From Weeksella massiliensis (GTDB lineage: Bacteria > Bacteroidota > Bacteroidia > Flavobacteriales > Weeksellaceae), in contig CCMH01000003.1 of NCBI GenBank assembly GCA_000751595.1, positions 124,001-188,000 on the forward strand: 64,000 bases of DNA, given 5' to 3'. The notes beneath the pieces were generated by a model. The model saw nothing but the letters and a program-made list of their open reading frames with translations, searched no databases and was not told the origin of the DNA. Shown here piece by piece: positions 1 through 9,107 of the stretch (position 1 is the stretch's first letter; every line of letters starts with the position of its first letter). Made by a program: the position numbers and the translations under genes.

Positions 1-68
1 TTATAATCCTGCGCCCATACACTCGAAAAGCCTATTGCAAAGAATAGGCTTAATGTTATTTTCTTCAT
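1..68 (-). CDS. Start of an exported protein gene (runs off the window)
   Basis: Only the first 22 codons are present. They begin at an ATG on the minus strand and read MKKITLSLFFAIGFSSVWAQ followed by D-Y. This is a clear Sec signal peptide: Lys-Lys, a hydrophobic core, then an Ala-x-Ala-like WAQ cleavage site. The gene lies 26 nt after the stop of the upstream lipoprotein gene, so the two are probably co-transcribed. In related flavobacteria an OmpP1/FadL-type outer-membrane protein often follows such a gene near proS. That identity is only an inference, because the mature protein lies outside the window. Confidence 0.7.
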   Translation of the reverse strand, partial: MKKITLSLFFAIGFSSVWAQDY

Positions 69-94
69 ATTCAACGTTATCTCTTTCGTTTATA

Positions 95-1399
95 TTATCT
101 TCTAGTTCCTCTTGCTCCTCCACCCATAGAGCTTCCTCTAGATGTTCCCATCGAACCACTTCCCATCGAAGAACGAGAAGGTTGCGAATAAGAAGGAGAA
201 CGATCAAAAGATGAAGATCTTGGTGTCATATTCCCTCTATTGGTTGGATACGATGACGAACGTGGTGCAGAAGAACGATCATATTGTGGTGTGGTTCTAA
301 TAGTAGAACCATCTCTGATCGGTTGTTGTGATGATCTGATCTGACTACGATCTACTTGCGGACGAACAACACGGTCTGTAGAACGAACAGGAGCTGAATT
401 AGTATTCATTTGCTCTGTCTGAGAACGAACAGGTCTTGTAGTTCTTATGGTTTGATCCTGTGATGCACGAACCGGTCTTGTTGTTTGCATAGATTCTTGT
501 TGAGAACTTCTTACCGTTCCAATTCCATTATTTCTTGTAGGTGCTTCGGATGTATTTCTATCTGGACGAATAGTTTCTCTTACATTGCTGTTAGAAGAAC
601 GAATCGTAGAGTTTCCTGCATTCGAACGAACTACCGACGAACTATTGCGTAACGTTCCATAATTCTGATTTACAATTGAATGTCCATAATCGCGGTTGGT
701 TGCCCGTATTCCAGGTCGAGATCCTGCATAAGCTCTTTGCCAATAACGTGGTGTATTGTAGTAACCATAGTAACCGTTATAATAGCCACCATAACCGTAG
801 CCATAATACGGATAACCCCAGCCTCCATAACCACCCCAAGCATAGTAAGGAGAGTACCAATAGTTCCAACCCCAAGCGCTGTAAGGTGAATACCAAGAAC
901 TCCAACCCCAAGGTCTATACCAAGGATAATATCCAATGCCGTAATAATTCCAACCGAAAGGATAATCCCAAAAAGAATTCCCCCAATAATTGACTTGTAC
1001 ATTTACCCCATCATATCTTCCCCAATCTGTAGTTGGTTCTAAAGAAAAGGTCTGGCTTCCTCTGTATCCAGGATTCGTATAGATGTTAACTGTTTGATCT
1101 TTCTGATTATATTGCGAGGTATTATTTCCTGCTACTGCTGTGGAGTCATCATAAAACAAATCTTCTGCTCCATTCCCATTGGCATCAAAATAAGCACCAC
1201 CGATCCGAATCATCCCATCGTTTGCATTATTTTCGGTTTCTGCTTGTGCCAACGTTCTATCACTCGAAGGATTATAATAAACTCCATCGGTTTCTACTCC
1301 ACCACCCGATTGAGTTGCGCAAGAAACCAATCCCAAAAACAAGACAAGAGGACTACTTGTTTTTAGAATTTTTTTGGTAATGTTATAAAACTTATCCAT
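95..1399 (-). CDS. Tyr/Trp/Gly-rich lipoprotein of unknown function
   Basis: A 434-residue protein. I chose the ATG that gives MDKFYNITKK because a lipoprotein signal follows: a hydrophobic stretch ending in LVSC, with the lipidated Cys near residue 27. Residues of about 140-225 are a low-complexity block dominated by Tyr, Trp, Gly and Pro (WGWNYWYSPYYAWGGYGG is typical). Residues of about 240-434 are rich in Ser, Arg, Thr and Gln with repeated TTRPVR/SAPVRS-like units and end in Gly-Arg-Arg. The composition suggests a disordered or adhesive surface protein. I recognise no catalytic domain. It is divergent from proS and lies upstream of the exported protein at the window edge. Confidence 0.75.
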   Translation of the reverse strand: MDKFYNITKKILKTSSPLVLFLGLVSCATQSGGGVETDGVYYNPSSDRTLAQAETENNANDGMIRIGGAYFDANGNGAEDLFYDDSTAVAGNNTSQYNQKDQTVNIYTNPGYRGSQTFSLEPTTDWGRYDGVNVQVNYWGNSFWDYPFGWNYYGIGYYPWYRPWGWSSWYSPYSAWGWNYWYSPYYAWGGYGGWGYPYYGYGYGGYYNGYYGYYNTPRYWQRAYAGSRPGIRATNRDYGHSIVNQNYGTLRNSSSVVRSNAGNSTIRSSNSNVRETIRPDRNTSEAPTRNNGIGTVRSSQQESMQTTRPVRASQDQTIRTTRPVRSQTEQMNTNSAPVRSTDRVVRPQVDRSQIRSSQQPIRDGSTIRTTPQYDRSSAPRSSSYPTNRGNMTPRSSSFDRSPSYSQPSRSSMGSGSMGTSRGSSMGGGARGTRR

Positions 1400-1401
1400 A
1401 A

Positions 1402-1433
1402 TTGTTGTTTTAATTAATGTTGTACTATTTTTG
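1402..1433 (+). promoter_or_regulatory. Bacteroidota promoter for proS
   Basis: A TATTTTTG box at 1426-1433 matches the TAnnTTTG -7 consensus. TTG triplets at 1402-1404 and 1405-1407 lie 21 and 18 nt upstream, near the usual -33 spacing. The proS ATG follows about 67 nt later. Confidence 0.55.
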
Positions 1434-1500
1434 CAAATAGATATTGGCAATTTCTGTACCAATTTCTACCAAACAAACTATAGACAAATATACGAAATTT

Positions 1501-2979
1501 ATGGCAAAACTTACTTCAAGAGCTGAAGATTATTCTAAGTGGTACAATGAGTTAGTCGTTAAAGCTAACTTGGCAGAAAATTCGGGCGTAAGAGGCTGTA
1601 TGGTGATCAAACCATATGGATACGCTATTTGGGAAAAAATCCAAGCCGAATTGGATCAACGTTTTAAAGAAACCGGACATCAAAACGCATATTTCCCCAT
1701 TTTTGTGCCCAGAAGCTATTTCGAAGCCGAGGAAAAAAATGCCGAAGGTTTCGCTAAAGAATGTGCTGTAGTAACGCACTATCGATTGAAAAATGACGAA
1801 AATACACCCGGAAAATTAATAGTCGATCCGGAAGCTAAATTAGAAGAAGAATTGATTGTTCGCCCGACTTCTGAAGCTATTATTTGGAGCACCTACAAAA
1901 ACTGGATCCAATCTTACCGTGACCTTCCAATCCTCATCAATCAATGGGCGAATGTTGTTCGTTGGGAAATGCGTACGCGTCTTTTTCTTCGCACTACTGA
2001 GTTCCTTTGGCAAGAAGGACACACGGCACACGCTACCAAAGAAGAAGCGATTAGCGAATCGAGACAAATGCTCGACGTCTATACCGATGTAGTCGAAAAT
2101 CTAATGGCAATTCCTGTGGTACGCGGTTGCAAAACACCATCTGAAAGATTTGCCGGTGCAGAAGAAACATTTACAATAGAAGCAATGATGCAAGACGGTA
2201 AAGCTTTGCAAGCCGGTACTTCTCACTTCCTTGGTCAAAATTTCGCAAAAGCTTTTGATGTGAAATTTACCACAAACGAAGGAAAACAAGAATATGTTTG
2301 GGCAACCTCTTGGGGAGTTTCTACTCGTTTGATGGGGGCCTTGATCATGACGCATTCAGATGATTTTGGTTTAGTTCTTCCTCCGAAAATTGCACCAATC
2401 CAAGTGGTTATTGTTCCGATTTTCAGATCAGAAGAACAACTTGCGCAAATTACTGAAGTTGCAAATCGTATCAAAAAAGAATTACAATCGTTAGGAATTA
2501 CGGTGAAATTTGATGACGATGACAAGACAAAACCAGGTTGGAAATTCGCCGAGTACGAATTAAAAGGAGTTCCTGTTCGGATGGCAATCGGACCGAAAGA
2601 TTTAGAAAATAACCAAGTAGAAATTGCACGACGTGATACTTTAGAAAAATCGAGTGTTTCGTTGGATGGAATTTCTTCGTATGTGGAAAATCTATTGGTA
2701 GAAATACAAGAAAATCTATTTACCAAAGCAAGCGAATACCGAGATTCTCATACAACTGAAGTAACTTCTTATGAAGAGTTTAAAGAACTTGTAGAAACCA
2801 AAGGTGGCTTTTTCTCTGCCCTTTGGGACGGAACAGAAGAAACCGAAGAAGCGATAAAAAACGAAACCAAAGCGACGATTCGTTGTATTCCTTTAGCCTT
2901 TGAAACGCCAACAGAAGGAGTCGATTTTTATTCTGGGAAGCCTGCTAAATTTAGAGTTTTATATGCGAAAGCATATTAA
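1501..2979 (+). CDS. proS: Prolyl-tRNA synthetase (short, archaeal/eukaryal-type)
   Basis: Charges tRNA-Pro with proline in the cytoplasm. The 492-residue protein has class II synthetase features: motif 2 around [20 protein letters not shown] and the motif 3 region around [17 protein letters not shown]. An anticodon-binding domain follows ([13 protein letters not shown]), then the C-terminal zinc-like domain ending in YAKAY that is typical of the ~490-residue archaeal-type ProRS found in Bacteroidota. The open frame extends 19 codons upstream from an ATG at 1444, but [16 protein letters not shown] at 1501 matches the family N-terminus. A strong terminator follows. Confidence 0.97.
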   Translation: MAKLTSRAEDYSKWYNELVVKANLAENSGVRGCMVIKPYGYAIWEKIQAELDQRFKETGHQNAYFPIFVPRSYFEAEEKNAEGFAKECAVVTHYRLKNDENTPGKLIVDPEAKLEEELIVRPTSEAIIWSTYKNWIQSYRDLPILINQWANVVRWEMRTRLFLRTTEFLWQEGHTAHATKEEAISESRQMLDVYTDVVENLMAIPVVRGCKTPSERFAGAEETFTIEAMMQDGKALQAGTSHFLGQNFAKAFDVKFTTNEGKQEYVWATSWGVSTRLMGALIMTHSDDFGLVLPPKIAPIQVVIVPIFRSEEQLAQITEVANRIKKELQSLGITVKFDDDDKTKPGWKFAEYELKGVPVRMAIGPKDLENNQVEIARRDTLEKSSVSLDGISSYVENLLVEIQENLFTKASEYRDSHTTEVTSYEEFKELVETKGGFFSALWDGTEETEEAIKNETKATIRCIPLAFETPTEGVDFYSGKPAKFRVLYAKAY

Positions 2980-2988
2980 TATAAATAC

Positions 2989-3020
2989 AAAAGCCTTCAA
3001 AAATTTGAAGGCTTTTTTTA
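2989..3020. terminator. Bidirectional terminator between proS and the FAD oxidase
   Basis: AAGCCTTC and GAAGGCTT form an 8-bp stem with a 3' T-run for proS and A-residues on the other side, so it can serve both converging genes. Confidence 0.85.
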
Positions 3021-3026
3021 TGATTT

Positions 3027-4430
3027 TTATTTTCCGATTACTTGCGGATAATCAAAAAGTTGATTGGGATCGTATTTATTTTTGAGTTGTTCTAATCTCG
3101 CCAAGTTTTCTTGAAAATACTTTTTATTAGCGTTTGAAAAATCAAGATCAGGATAATTTCGATAATGAGCTTGCACTCCGTTTTTTTCGATGATTTGTTG
3201 GATAGAATTAAAATTATCGATGATATTTTTATCTCTTTTTCGGTCTGTCCAATAAGCTTGTAATTCGGCCAAATATTTTTTGTTTCGGTGCGGATAAGCG
3301 GTTTCCGTATTTCCTACCGAATTTATTTTTCCACCCAAAGTATTGATTTGATAAATAGTTCCGGGTTGCGAAACAACTTTCTCGAAAACCGATTTCAGTA
3401 CTTCTTTCACCTCATCGTAATCGGTATACAAACCGGCTGAAGCATTTTTAAAAATCAACGGATCTTTCCGACCATAATAATTTTTCAAAGCTGCGGCAAG
3501 ATTGCGATTCGGCATAGCTTTATATTCCGACGCCAACGAAATCAAGCGCTGCAATTGTTTCGAAAACCCATTATCGGAGGCTAAAATATGCGTAACCAAA
3601 ATGGTCAAGGTTTTCCCATTGAGCACGGCTGCAGAAAACGCTTCTTCGGGTAATTTATCTGAAATCGAAAACCAAAGTTGCATTATTTTTTGATAATTTT
3701 CGGCTGTTAGATTTCTAAATTTCAATCGATGAGCATGAAAAAAATCTGGAGCTTTATATGTGTTGAAATACAAAGCCGTTACAACTCCAAAATTTCCATT
3801 TCCTCCGCCACGACACGCCCATAACAAAGAAGAATCATGATCAGAATCGACAATTTCTCCTTTAGCATTCACCATTCGAACGCGATACAAACTGTCGCAG
3901 GTAAGTCCAAACTTTTTACCAAAAAAACCGTAACCTCCGCCCAAAGTTAAGCCTGCAATGGCTACTGTGCCGCACGAACCGGCTGGTAAAATTCTTTTTT
4001 TAGGTAGGAAATTCGCATAAATATCTTGCAATAAACAAGCGGGTTCTAACTTAACATGTGCTTTGTCTAACCAATTGATTTTGTTCATCAAAGAAAGATT
4101 AATCATCAACTGTTGATTATTAGACGAGAAACCTTCAAAACTATGTCCACCACTTTTTACTGTAATTTTCAGTTTTTCTTCTCGGGCAAAATTCACTGCT
4201 TTTTGCACACCTTTTTCGGTAAGACAAAGCGCTATATATGCAGGATATTGATCAATTCGTAGATTGTATCCTACCCGAAATTCATCGTATCGTTTATCTT
4301 TCTTGGATAAGAAAATTACATCCGAATCATTTTTAGGAAAAAGGTGATAAAAATCCATAAAGAAAAGACCTAACCCACCAAGTGCGGATAATTTTAGAAA
4401 TTCTCTTTTGGTCAATTGGGTCTTTTCCAT
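3027..4430 (-). CDS. Berberine-bridge-type FAD-dependent oxidoreductase
   Basis: A 467-residue flavoprotein oxidase of the FAD-binding type 4 (PCMH) plus BBE family. The N-terminus has KREFLKLSALGGLGLFF, a Tat-like or membrane-anchor leader without a clear twin arginine. GGHS places His96 as the 8-alpha-histidyl FAD ligand. AGSCGTVAIAG...GGGYG places Cys153 where BBE-family enzymes carry a second, 6-S-cysteinyl bond, so bicovalent FAD is predicted. The C-terminal YDPNQLFDYPQ is the BBE-domain signature. The substrate cannot be read from sequence; sugars and alkaloid-like compounds are known in the family. The gene lies 18 nt after mltG on the same strand and is probably the last gene of dapF-mltG. 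Confidence 0.85.
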   Translation of the reverse strand: MEKTQLTKREFLKLSALGGLGLFFMDFYHLFPKNDSDVIFLSKKDKRYDEFRVGYNLRIDQYPAYIALCLTEKGVQKAVNFAREEKLKITVKSGGHSFEGFSSNNQQLMINLSLMNKINWLDKAHVKLEPACLLQDIYANFLPKKRILPAGSCGTVAIAGLTLGGGYGFFGKKFGLTCDSLYRVRMVNAKGEIVDSDHDSSLLWACRGGGNGNFGVVTALYFNTYKAPDFFHAHRLKFRNLTAENYQKIMQLWFSISDKLPEEAFSAAVLNGKTLTILVTHILASDNGFSKQLQRLISLASEYKAMPNRNLAAALKNYYGRKDPLIFKNASAGLYTDYDEVKEVLKSVFEKVVSQPGTIYQINTLGGKINSVGNTETAYPHRNKKYLAELQAYWTDRKRDKNIIDNFNSIQQIIEKNGVQAHYRNYPDLDFSNANKKYFQENLARLEQLKNKYDPNQLFDYPQVIGK

Positions 4431-4448
4431 AGCTAAATATTTTAGGTT

Positions 4449-5477
4449 TTATTTTATTTTATTGGCTTTTATCCACTCGCGATATTTTTGCGCATTTTTC
4501 ACATGCTCCTGATAATCATTCGTGTAGAGATGATAACCAGGTTTATTAGGATCGGCAACAAAGAAAATATAATCATGATTGGCAGGATTGAGAACCGCAT
4601 CTATTGCTTTTACATTGGGTAAGCAAATTGGTGCTGGCGGCAAACCTTTGTTGCGATAAGTATTGTATTCATTGGCTGATTGAGTCCATTTATAATACAC
4701 GCGTTGAATTTTATGATCGAAACCATTTTCTAATTTATAAGCATAGATCGATGTCGGATCCGCTTCTAATCGCATATCTTTATCCAAACGATTCATATAC
4801 GCTTTTGCAACGCGTTGTTGTTCATCAAAATTATCAGAAGATTCTAATTGAACAATCGAAGCGAGCGTTACCACTTGTAAGGGCGTCATATTGAGCGCTT
4901 TTGCTTCATCAATTCTTTTCTGATTCCAAACTTTTTTATACTCTTTTTCCATTCGTTCTACAAACTGATCAGCCGACATATTCCAATACACAAAATAGGT
5001 TTCGGGAATGAAATATTGTTTTACTGTTTCTTCGGTCAAGGTAGAATCTTTGGCATTTGCCCATTTCATAACCGATTGAATAATCGAAATAGAATCGGCA
5101 TCAATTTGTTTCGATACTGCTCCTGCCATATGAAAAAGAGTTGGATAATTTTTGATTTGTAACCGAACCTCTTCTTGAGCTCCGTCTTGCAAACGATTGA
5201 GTAAAGCGCGTGAACTTTCGTTGGCGACAATTTTAAATTTTCCTGATTTGATAGTACTTGGATACAAATCTTCTTCGGCTAATTTTCTGAAAAACGTTGG
5301 GTTTTGAAGATACGGATTCAAAGAATCCATGACCTGATCGAAATTAGCACCACGAGGTATGTACACAAAACCATCTTTGGTAGGATTTCCTTTGAAACTT
5401 TCGATAAAAGTACAACTGCTCATCAAACTCAAAATACACAATGCAATAAGAGTTGGAATCGTTTTTATTTTTAGCAT
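4449..5477 (-). CDS. mltG: Endolytic murein transglycosylase MltG
   Basis: Cleaves nascent peptidoglycan glycan strands at the membrane and sets their length. The 342-residue protein starts with a hydrophobic leader ending in LMSSC. This is a lipobox-like site, whereas proteobacterial MltG has a plain membrane anchor. The YceG/MltG core includes LASIVQLESSDNFDEQQRVA and MRLEADPTSIYAY, which match the family's IVEKET and MRLQTDPTVIYG blocks; the second Glu of the first block is the catalytic acid. Its ATG lies one base after the dapF stop, so the two are translationally close and co-transcribed. Confidence 0.93.
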   Translation of the reverse strand: MLKIKTIPTLIALCILSLMSSCTFIESFKGNPTKDGFVYIPRGANFDQVMDSLNPYLQNPTFFRKLAEEDLYPSTIKSGKFKIVANESSRALLNRLQDGAQEEVRLQIKNYPTLFHMAGAVSKQIDADSISIIQSVMKWANAKDSTLTEETVKQYFIPETYFVYWNMSADQFVERMEKEYKKVWNQKRIDEAKALNMTPLQVVTLASIVQLESSDNFDEQQRVAKAYMNRLDKDMRLEADPTSIYAYKLENGFDHKIQRVYYKWTQSANEYNTYRNKGLPPAPICLPNVKAIDAVLNPANHDYIFFVADPNKPGYHLYTNDYQEHVKNAQKYREWIKANKIK

Positions 5478-5478
5478 A

Positions 5479-6261
5479 TTAATTTTCTAATGTTATCATT
5501 CCTTCAAAAACAAACTGTGCAGGACCTTCTAACCACACCTTCTCATAACGCAAATTTCCTACCGAAAATTGTACCGACAAATCACCACCGACTGCTTTTA
5601 CACGAATAGGTTGTTGAGTAACTTTCCCGGCAGAAAAAGCGGCAATTGCAGCAGCGGTAACTCCTGTACCACAAGCCAATGTTTCGGCTTCTACTCCGCG
5701 TTCGTACGTACGAATATGCAAAACCTGATCTTCGCCTACTTCTACAAAATTCACATTACTACCTTCCTCAAAATAAGGAGCACCGTACCGAATTTTTGCG
5801 CCTTCCTTTTGTACATCTATCTTTTGTACATCATCTACAAACTGCACGTGATGTGGCGATCCGGTATTGAGAAAATAATGTGTAGGATGCGTTTCTACAT
5901 TTTCTACATCGATCATTTCTAAGGCAACATAGGTAGGATGAACCACTGCTCGATGCAAACCATCGATCGCTTCGAAAGTCATTTCTCGATTAACAAGTCC
6001 CAAATCGAACGCAAACTGCGCAATGCATCGTCCACCATTTCCACACATGCTGCTTTCTCGACCGTCGGAATTGAAATAACGCATTCTGAAATCGTATTGA
6101 TCACTATTTTGCAACAAGATAAAACCATCAGCGCCCACACCAAAATTTCGATGACATATTTTTTCTATTTTTTGTTGATCCACCAAAAAGGATTCTTCTC
6201 GATCATCCAACATCACAAAATCGTTTCCTGCGCCTTGGTATTTATAGAAAGTGTACTTCAC
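5479..6261 (-). CDS. dapF: Diaminopimelate epimerase
   Basis: Converts LL- to meso-diaminopimelate for lysine and peptidoglycan synthesis. It is 260 residues long. The two catalytic cysteines are visible as Cys73 in MCGNGGRC and Cys197 in ETLACGTGV, and the N-terminal GAGNDFVMLDD block is present. The start codon appears to be GTG, with no upstream in-frame ATG. It is followed by mltG with a single-base gap, which fits shared control of cell-wall supply and processing. A TAAATTTG -7-like box lies at 6282-6289 on the minus strand, but I see no matching -33 element. Confidence 0.96.
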   Translation of the reverse strand: MKYTFYKYQGAGNDFVMLDDREESFLVDQQKIEKICHRNFGVGADGFILLQNSDQYDFRMRYFNSDGRESSMCGNGGRCIAQFAFDLGLVNREMTFEAIDGLHRAVVHPTYVALEMIDVENVETHPTHYFLNTGSPHHVQFVDDVQKIDVQKEGAKIRYGAPYFEEGSNVNFVEVGEDQVLHIRTYERGVEAETLACGTGVTAAAIAAFSAGKVTQQPIRVKAVGGDLSVQFSVGNLRYEKVWLEGPAQFVFEGMITLEN

Positions 6262-6429
6262 TTAGATTTGTTTTTATCCTACAAATTTAGTATATTTTCT
6301 TAGGAAAATAGCATTTGGTAAAGCTTCGCTAATAATTGTTAAAAAGCAGTTAAACCACTCAAATGTTAAAATGTTTGGTTATAAATTTGATATTACAAGT
6401 AAACATAGAAACGAATATTATTTAGTACA

Positions 6430-7917
6430 ATGAAAAAATATACAAATTACTTATTGGTCGGACTTTTTAGTTCGGTGACAACTTTAGGAGGTTTTTATGC
6501 CTTATCGAAGTATGATAGTGAGAATGGAAATGTGATTACCGATGCTCGTGTGTTGAACAAGGGAGATTTCCAGTATGTAGATTACAAAGGTAATTATGGT
6601 TACGATGCACCTAATTTTGTAGAAGCTGCAAATAAATCGGTCAATACGGTGGTTTCTATCAACAATTATCAGAAACAATCGCGTCAACAATCGAGAGATC
6701 CATTCTTTGATTTCTTTTTCGGATTTCCCGATCAACGTCAACAACGTCAGCAAGAAAACCAACCGGCTGGTTCGGGTTCTGGGGTAATCATTTCTGCCGA
6801 TGGATATATTGTGACCAATAATCACGTAATTAAAGGCGCAAATAAAATCGAGGTAAAGCTCAATAATCAGAAAACTTATACCGCTGATTTAATTGGTACA
6901 GATCCAAGTACAGATATCGCTTTAATCAAAATTGACGAGAAAGCTTTGCCGTTTATGAAGTTTGTTGATTCTGATGCGATTAACGTAGGAGATTGGGCTT
7001 TGGCAGTCGGAAATCCGTTTGGATTAAATTCTACCGTAACTGCCGGAATTATTTCTGCAAAAGGTAGAAGTATCAACATTTTACGAGAAAACTCAGATTC
7101 TCCTGTCGAATCATTTATCCAAACCGATGCGGCGATTAATCCAGGAAATTCGGGTGGAGCTTTGATCAACGTGAACGGAGATCTTATTGGGATAAACACA
7201 GCGATCGCTTCTCCTTCTGGAACGTATGCAGGATATGGTTTTGCTGTTCCATCTAACTTGGTGAAAAAAGTAGTGGAAGACATCAAAAAATATGGTTTAG
7301 TACAAAGAGGTTATTTGGGTATTCGCGGATTTGATTTATCGAATGATCAAGCGGTGAAACAATACAATGCTCAAAACAAAACATCTCTAAAAACAGGAAA
7401 CGGTGTTTATATTTCTGATGTTGAAGCAAAAGATACAGGGCTGAAATCAGGTGATATTATTACTGAAGTAGATGGAAAACCAATTGCTTCAATGGCGAAT
7501 TTATCGTTCATCGTAGGAAGTAAACGTCCGGGTGATAAAGTTAACGTAAAAGTTAACCGTGACGGAAAAACAAGTAATTATACCATTACATTGCGCGATG
7601 CCAAAGGAAATACAAACCTTAGAAGCAAAGCAGATTTGTTACCTAATGAAGTTTTAGGAGCTGATTTCGAAGCGTTGACTGAAAGACAAAAAGATAATTT
7701 CGGATTGAATTATGGAGTGCTTGTGAAAAACCTGAAACAAGGTAAATTAGCGCAAGCTGGAATCCGAGAAGATTATATCATCCTAAAAATAAATGATAAA
7801 GAAGTGAAAAACGAAGACGACGTTAATAAAATTCTGAAAAATTACAAAGGTCGAGTTTCAATTAACTTTATCGATTATTACGGACAAATCTATACAAAAG
7901 GTTTCCAAATGGACTAA
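6430..7917 (+). CDS. Do/HtrA-family periplasmic serine protease with two PDZ domains
   Basis: A protein-quality-control protease of 495 residues (family S1C, DegP/DegQ-like). It starts with a signal or anchor sequence (YLLVGLFSSVTTLGGFYAL). The catalytic triad is visible: His132 in TNNHVIKG, Asp162 in DPSTDIALIKI and Ser241 in NPGNSGGAL. Between residues of about 80 and 112 is a Gln/Arg/Phe-rich loop (DPFFDFFFGFP) typical of DegP-like proteins. Two PDZ domains follow, at about 300-390 and 410-495. A TAAATTTG box at 6382-6389 may be its -7 element. A strong terminator follows, so the gene is probably monocistronic. Confidence 0.93.
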   Translation: MKKYTNYLLVGLFSSVTTLGGFYALSKYDSENGNVITDARVLNKGDFQYVDYKGNYGYDAPNFVEAANKSVNTVVSINNYQKQSRQQSRDPFFDFFFGFPDQRQQRQQENQPAGSGSGVIISADGYIVTNNHVIKGANKIEVKLNNQKTYTADLIGTDPSTDIALIKIDEKALPFMKFVDSDAINVGDWALAVGNPFGLNSTVTAGIISAKGRSINILRENSDSPVESFIQTDAAINPGNSGGALINVNGDLIGINTAIASPSGTYAGYGFAVPSNLVKKVVEDIKKYGLVQRGYLGIRGFDLSNDQAVKQYNAQNKTSLKTGNGVYISDVEAKDTGLKSGDIITEVDGKPIASMANLSFIVGSKRPGDKVNVKVNRDGKTSNYTITLRDAKGNTNLRSKADLLPNEVLGADFEALTERQKDNFGLNYGVLVKNLKQGKLAQAGIREDYIILKINDKEVKNEDDVNKILKNYKGRVSINFIDYYGQIYTKGFQMD

Positions 7918-7951
7918 GCTTTTGTGAGGGGAATTTACCTCGTTTACAATA

Positions 7952-7985
7952 TAAAAGCCACCGCATTTTGTTCGGTGGCTTTTTA
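7952..7985 (+). terminator. Terminator after the HtrA gene
   Basis: AAGCCACCG and CGGTGGCTT form a 9-bp GC-rich stem with a short loop, followed by a T-run. Confidence 0.9.
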
Positions 7986-8072
7986 CTTTTTATCCCTATC
8001 TTTATTTTCTATCCTATCGAAAAAAAGAGAAACCTAACAGTTTTCTGAAAAATTGATTTTATTTTTGTACTT

Positions 8073-8567
8073 ATGAAAAAGATTGCTGCACTTCTATTTT
8101 TTGTCATCGCCTCTGTACTTTTTGGACAACAGAAAAATCCTACGACGCCTTATTTTCTAATTCAAGCCGGTTACACGAATTGGAATGGAAATTATGGTAA
8201 GTTGGGTGCTGATTTGTATTTGGTTCAGCAAAACGACAATATTATCGATTTTGGATTAGTAGGAAATATGGGTTATATGCAAGATAAATTCGTGATAATT
8301 CCGGAAGCTTCACTTGGCTATTTATTCAATTTCTACCGAAAAGCAGCTGATCCTTATAGCGAAAATTTTCGATCTTCTTTTTACACCGCCCGCGTAAATG
8401 TTTCTCCATGGACAGTTTCACCCGAAGTTGGTTTTACAGTGCTGAGTGTGTTAGAATTTAATGCCGGTTATGCGTTTGAATTTAGAGAATATAAAGATTT
8501 CAAATCATTGCAAGGCTTCCGTTTTGGCATTACATTTCACCTTCCGACTCAACTATTTGCCGACTGA
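8073..8567 (+). CDS. Small exported protein, unknown
   Basis: A 164-residue protein with a clear signal peptide (MKKIAALLFFVIASVLFGQQ). The mature part alternates hydrophobic and aromatic residues (LIQAGYTNWNGNYGKLGADLY, FGLVGNMGYMQDK) and ends in a beta-strand-like stretch (FRFGITFHL). It may be a small outer-membrane beta-barrel, but I recognise no named family. A TATTTTTG box at 8060-8067 sits immediately upstream and could be its -7 element, which would give an almost leaderless message. Its 3' end overlaps the converging gene by 19 nt. Confidence 0.75.
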   Translation: MKKIAALLFFVIASVLFGQQKNPTTPYFLIQAGYTNWNGNYGKLGADLYLVQQNDNIIDFGLVGNMGYMQDKFVIIPEASLGYLFNFYRKAADPYSENFRSSFYTARVNVSPWTVSPEVGFTVLSVLEFNAGYAFEFREYKDFKSLQGFRFGITFHLPTQLFAD

Positions 8568-9040
8568 AAATCTTTCAACTGCAAATACAAATCATACGTA
8601 GAAGTAAGACTCGGGCTGCTATTGAAAACAAATTGTGCCTGATCTACGTATAAATAAATCGTTTCTTGACCATCGCTTAAACTAAAAGAGTTTTTGATGT
8701 TTTGCTCTTCCGATTCATCGTGCCATTTGATAACAACTGTATTCGGATGAAAAACTTTATCTTCGGTATGAAAGGAATCTTTGAAATAGATCAATTTATT
8801 CATCGTATATAAAATTCCACTTCCCTGAAAATTCTTTTCTTTGAGAAATCTCCCTTGCGGACGACCAATATTGAATCGGACAATTGCTTTTCCTGTCGTT
8901 GCTTCGGGCAAATCTTGTAAAAGTTTTAGTTGTAAAAGGTCACGCTTTTTGGCATCCTGATACGCTATAACCAGAAGAAGGCTCACCGGAATAATGAGAA
9001 AGGCAATAAAAATAAGGATGGGAACTAAAACATTATACAT
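8549..9040 (-). CDS. Membrane-anchored small protein, unknown
   Basis: A 163-residue protein. Residues of about 3-27 form one transmembrane helix (VLVPILIFIAFLIIPVSLLLV), followed by a charged segment and a soluble domain rich in beta-strand patterns (GSGILYTMNKLIYFKDSFH, TIYLYVDQAQFVF). No family is recognised. It lies downstream of the E2 gene and is separated from it by a strong terminator, so it is probably transcribed on its own. The last 19 nt overlap the converging exported-protein gene. Confidence 0.7.
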   Translation of the reverse strand: MYNVLVPILIFIAFLIIPVSLLLVIAYQDAKKRDLLQLKLLQDLPEATTGKAIVRFNIGRPQGRFLKEKNFQGSGILYTMNKLIYFKDSFHTEDKVFHPNTVVIKWHDESEEQNIKNSFSLSDGQETIYLYVDQAQFVFNSSPSLTSTYDLYLQLKDFQSANS

Positions 9041-9063
9041 ATTTCTTAATTTTAGATAAAAAT

Positions 9064-9097
9064 AAAAAAACCTTTGAGATGCTCAAAGGTTTTTTCG
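9064..9097. terminator. Terminator after the E2 gene
   Basis: AACCTTTGAG-ATG-CTCAAAGGTT is a perfect 10-bp stem with a 3-nt loop, flanked by A-runs and T-runs on both sides. Confidence 0.9.
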
Positions 9098-9107
9098 ATA
9101 CATATTT

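Noticed and set aside
1-207. 68-codon minus-strand frame at the left edge
   Set aside because: It overlaps the lipoprotein gene's 3' end and is acidic low-complexity. The true edge gene is in another frame, with a signal peptide starting at 68.
720-990. Tandem DNA repeat in the lipoprotein gene
   Set aside because: The repeats are visible at the protein level (Tyr, Trp, Gly), but the DNA copies vary and have no fixed unit length.
2235-2726. 163-codon open frame opposite proS
   Set aside because: It lies entirely inside the conserved proS frame on the other strand, and its residues (Ser, Phe, Thr-rich) show no family pattern.
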